Notes under the pieces: model-generated
What the model was told of the DNA's origin: nothing
Databases searched by the model: none
Seen by the model: the letters and a program-made list of their open reading frames with translations, nothing else
Source of the DNA: Bacillota bacterium
GTDB taxonomy: Bacteria > Bacillota > Clostridia > Peptostreptococcales > Natronincolaceae
Length of the DNA stretch: 15,676 nt
Direction: 5' to 3'
Assembly: GCA_023387935.1 (NCBI GenBank)
Contig: JAEWHG010000163.1
Location: 1 to 15,676, forward strand
Shown here: piece by piece, positions 13,006 through 15,676 of the stretch
Layout: every line of letters begins with the position of its first letter
Position numbering within the stretch: position 1 is the stretch's first letter
Program-made: the position numbers and the translations under genes

Positions 13006-15468
13006 CTATCGGTGAGATGGCTTAAAACCTCTTAATCTTAAAGCATTTGAAACTACTGAAACTGAACTAAGTGCCATAGCAGCTGCTCCAATCATTGGAT
13101 TTAATAGTGGTCCACCTAATGCATATAAAACTCCTGCTGCAATTGGTATTCCTGCTGTATTATAACCAAAAGCCCAAAATAGGTTTTGTTTAATATTTGT
13201 AATAGTCTTCTTACTTAACTGAATAGCTGTTACAACATCCATAAGATCACTTCTCATTAATACAATATCTGCAGACTCCATAGCAACATCTGTACCAGAA
13301 CCTATTGCCATTCCTATATCAGCTTGAGCAAGTGCTGGAGCGTCATTCACACCGTCTCCAACCATAGCAACTTTCTTTCCTTTAGCCTGTAATTTTTTAA
13401 CTTCATTAGCTTTATCTTCAGGCAATACCTCTGCTAATACTATATCGATTCCTACCTGTTTTGCTATAGCCTCAGCAGTTCTTCTATTATCACCAGTTAT
13501 CATAGCAACTTCGATGCCAAGCTTATGAAGAGCAGCTATAGCATCTTTACTGCTTTCTTTTACAACGTCTGCAACAGCAATAATTCCTGCTAAGTTTCCA
13601 TCTATAGAAATATACATTGGTGTTTTACCTTCATTAGCTAATTGATCTGACTCATTTTGAAGAGTAATTTTAATTTTCCTATCATCCATTAGTTTTTTGT
13701 TGCCAAGTAACATATTTTTATCTTCAATTGTAACTTCTATACCGTGTCCTGGAATAGCAGTAAATTTATCTATCTTTTTAAGATCTGTATATTTTTCTTC
13801 CCCAGCCTTAACAATAGCTTCTCCTAGCGGGTGCTCTGAGCCCTTCTCTGCAGAAGCTGCAAGAAGCAATAGCTCTTCTTTACTTATACCTTGCTGCACA
13901 ACTATATCCGTTACCTTTGGCTTACCTTCTGTAATAGTACCTGTTTTATCAAATACAACAGTCTTAACCTTATGAGCAGTTTCTAAGGCCTCTCCACCTT
14001 TAATTAATACACCATACTCTGCTCCCTTACCTGTACCTACCATAATGGCTGTAGGTGTAGCAAGACCTAAAGCACAAGGACAAGCAATAACTAATACAGA
14101 TATAAATATAGTTAAAGCAAAAGTGGCAGTACTTCCTGTAACATACCATACGATCCCAGCAACGGCAGCAATACCGATAACTATTGGAACAAAATATCCT
14201 GAAATAACATCAGCCATTTTAGCAATAGGAGCTTTAGATCCTTGTGCATCTTCTACTAACTTAATTATTTGTGCTAGAGCAGTATCCTTACCAACTTTTG
14301 TAGCTTCAAAATGAATGGATCCATTTTTATTAATACTTCCACCTGTAACCTTATCACCTTTATTCTTTTCTACTGGAATACTTTCACCAGTTAACATAGA
14401 TTCATCAACAGAAGTATATCCTTGTTTTACTATACCATCTACTGGAATCTTTTCTCCAGGCTTTACAACTATAACATCTCCTACTGCTACTTCATCTATA
14501 GGAATCTTAACTTCTTTTCCATCTTTTATAACAGTAGCTTCCTTAGGCTGCAGTCCCATTAATGCCTTAATTGCCTCGGAAGTTTTACCTTTAGATACAG
14601 ACTCCAAATACTTACCTAACATTATTAAAGTAATAATAACACCTGCTGTTTCAAAATATAGCTCCATAGCCATATCATGATTTCCATTCATTATTTCAAC
14701 AATAGCATAAATACCGTAAACAAAAGCAGCACTAGTACCTATCGCTATTAATGAATCCATATTAGGGCTACCCTTAAACAATGTTTTAAATCCTACAGTG
14801 TAAAACTTATGTCCAGCTAACATAACAGGTATAGTTAAAAATAGCTGAGTTAGAGCAAAGTTTAATGGATTATGATGAGGATCTAAAAACATTGGCAGTG
14901 GTGCTCCCATCATATGCCCCATTGAGATATAGAAAAGTGGAATAGTAAATATAACAGCTATAATAAACCTTTTCCAAAGAGCCTTCATTTCATTTTCTTT
15001 AGCTTCTTTATCTTTATCAACACTACTTTCTGCTTCTATTTCTAAAGGCTCGTATCCTGCTTTTTTAATTACTTCTTTAATATCAGATATTCTAATCATA
15101 TTATGATCATACTTTATATTTGCTTTTCCAGTAGCAAGGTTTACACTTACTTCCTTTGTTCCTTCTAATTTTTTAAGTGCACGTTCCACGGCACTACTAC
15201 AAGACGCTCATGTCATACCCCCAACAGGGATTGTTATTTCTTTTAAGTTATCCTCTACAATTAACTTATAACCCAATTTATCTATCCTATTTGCCATATC
15301 TTCCATACTTATCTTTTCTGCATCATATTCTACAGTAAGCTTTTCAGTTGCTAGGTTTACAGTTGCTTTTTTTACACCCTCAGCCTTTGATAAATTTCTC
15401 TCCACAGCGGCTGAACAAGATGCACATGTCATACCCTTAACTCCTACTGTTTTAGTAATTGTTTTCAT
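13006..15468 (-). CDS. copA: Cu(I)-exporting P-type ATPase CopA with in-frame UGA (probable selenocysteine)
   Basis: The 820-codon frame is read as one gene through a UGA at codon 87 (15208-15210). Domain order is HMA1 (GMTCASC, C15 and C18), HMA2 (GMT-UGA-ASC, so U87 and C90), then a P1B ATPase core. The core shows TGES at 360-363, CPC at 463-465, DKTGT with the phosphorylated D507, HP at 546-547, GDGVND at 704-709, YN at 769-770 and MALSS at 798-802. The last three transmembrane motifs are those of Cu(I) pumps. Every other residue is intact and 820 is a normal length. The ATG has AAGGGGTG upstream. Splitting the gene would leave an 86-residue HMA1 protein and a pump starting at GTG 15189 without a ribosome site, lacking half of HMA2. 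UGA read as selenocysteine is the preferred reading; a TGT-to-TGA mutation or sequencing error is the alternative. copZ follows on the same strand. Confidence 0.8.
15176..15195 (-). promoter_or_regulatory. Candidate bacterial SECIS hairpin in copA
   Basis: The stem starts 13 nt after the UGA at 15208-15210. AGUGC pairs with GCACU and CGU with ACG, with one bulged U on the 3' side and a three-base GGA loop. The loop G's are 21 and 22 nt after the UGA. Known bacterial SECIS elements have a short stem, often a bulged U, and a G at the start of a small loop 16-37 nt after the UGA. The matching place in HMA1 cannot form it. Confidence 0.65.
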
Positions 15469-15483
15469 AAAGTTTCACCCCTT

Positions 15484-15506
15484 AATAGTTTTTAAAGTTA
15501 ACTATT
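15484..15506. promoter_or_regulatory. Inverted repeat upstream of copA
   Basis: AATAGTT and AACTATT are separated by nine bases. The repeat lies 16-38 bases before the copA ATG, next to its ribosome site. It could be an operator or an mRNA hairpin limiting translation. It does not resemble the GC-rich CsoR operator or the TACAnnTGTA of CopY. No good -35/-10 pair is seen nearby. Confidence 0.3.
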
Positions 15507-15519
15507 TTTTTTATTTTGA

Positions 15520-15584
15520 GCACTTGAAATTTAAAACAAGATTTCAAATTGAGTGCGATATAAAGTTTGCGAGCGTAGGCAAAC
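15520..15584. repeat. Two adjacent hairpins before repeat copy 4
   Basis: First, GCACT plus TGAAAT pair with ATTTCA plus AGTGC, interrupted by five extra bases (15520-15556). Second, GTTTGC pairs with GCAAAC (15565-15584). AAATTT then leads directly into repeat copy 4. Both lie in the untranslated DNA upstream of copA. They may be part of a longer version of the repeat or a separate regulatory leader. Confidence 0.5.
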
Positions 15585-15590
15585 AAATTT

Positions 15591-15660
15591 TATTGTGAAT
15601 ACAATAAGATTCCCGGAGTCCATCTTGAGTCTTGATTGCTTTGATGGGTGGGTTCTTATT
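15591..15660 (+). repeat. Dispersed structured repeat, copy 4 (70 nt)
   Basis: The sequence starts TATTGTGAATACAATAAG and ends GGGTTCTTATT, with one base fewer than the other copies. TATTGT/ACAATA and AATAAG/CTTATT are perfect; the middle CCATC/GATGG pairing is kept, while the CGAGAC-type hairpin is weakened. It lies 123 bases upstream of copA. Nothing recognisable follows to the window end. Confidence 0.85.
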
Positions 15661-15676
15661 TTGTTAACTTCTTAAT

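Noticed and set aside
14315..14680. 121-codon and similar plus-strand frames opposite copA
   Set aside because: They are low-complexity Ser/Thr/Ile/Pro-rich mirror frames of conserved P-type ATPase codons, without ribosome sites.
15208..15210. copA as a pseudogene
   Set aside because: All catalytic motifs are intact, there is no other stop or frameshift in 820 codons, and a SECIS-like hairpin follows. It is kept only as an alternative.
13006..15468. Two separate genes: an 86-residue HMA protein and a CopA starting at GTG 15189
   Set aside because: The two parts are in the same frame with only one UGA between them. The GTG lacks a ribosome site, and the split would cut the second metal-binding domain through its CxxC motif.
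15484..15515. Plus-strand Rho-independent terminator (AATAGTT/AACTATT plus T run)
   Set aside because: No plus-strand gene exists upstream within range; the only long plus-strand frames there mirror copA. It is more likely a leader hairpin or operator.

Overview
The window looks like the chromosome of a low-GC, endospore-forming member of the Clostridia. Evidence for this is the A+T-rich DNA, strong GGAGG-type ribosome binding sites, the sporulation proteins Gin and RicT/YaaT, and the clostridial-type two-cluster ferredoxin. The gene order gin / Orn-Lys-Arg decarboxylase / tmk / darA / holB / ricT matches the Bacillus subtilis csfB-yaaO-tmk-yaaQ-holB-yaaT neighbourhood. An Alkaliphilus-like relative is a guess; the sequence does not prove it.

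Left part (1-5634, mostly minus strand). A compact housekeeping run consists of the decarboxylase, thymidylate kinase, the c-di-AMP receptor DarA, DNA polymerase III delta prime and RicT, with short gaps or overlaps. A small ferredoxin gene follows, with its own terminator. Upstream of the decarboxylase lie a 55-codon plus-strand gene with a helix-turn-helix look and the anti-sigma-G gene gin.

Middle (5824-11189, minus strand). A one-span membrane peptide gene comes first. Next is a surface O-acylation island: an MBOAT acyltransferase, its SGNH (AlgJ/DltD-like) partner, and two tandem acyltransferase-3 membrane proteins that are clear paralogues. Together they probably acylate an envelope glycan; the acceptor is not identifiable here.

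Right part (11423-15676). mltG (endolytic transglycosylase) is on the plus strand. Convergent with it is a copper-efflux pair, copA then copZ, on the minus strand.

The main discovery candidate is in copA. The reading frame of this Cu(I) ATPase is open for 820 codons except for a single in-frame UGA. That UGA sits exactly at the first cysteine of the second metal-binding motif (GMT-UGA-ASC; the first domain has GMTCASC). Immediately downstream is a hairpin with the geometry of a bacterial SECIS element: a stem with one bulged U, a GGA loop, and loop G's 21-22 nt after the UGA. I read the gene as a probable selenoprotein in which selenocysteine forms a UxxC copper site. Termination at the UGA would instead release a free 86-residue copper-chaperone-like domain. 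A nonsense mutation or sequencing error remains possible.

The second unusual feature is a dispersed, structured repeat of about 71 nt, present four times (4838, 5363, 12435 reverse, 15591). In two cases it abuts or contains the stop codon of the adjacent gene, and in three it lies directly beside a strong hairpin. Other unexplained structure includes an 85-bp imperfect palindrome between mltG and copZ and a GC-richer structured patch between the two acyltransferases. No tRNA, rRNA, CRISPR array or intact insertion sequence was seen, and no stretch above 300 bases lacks a gene.
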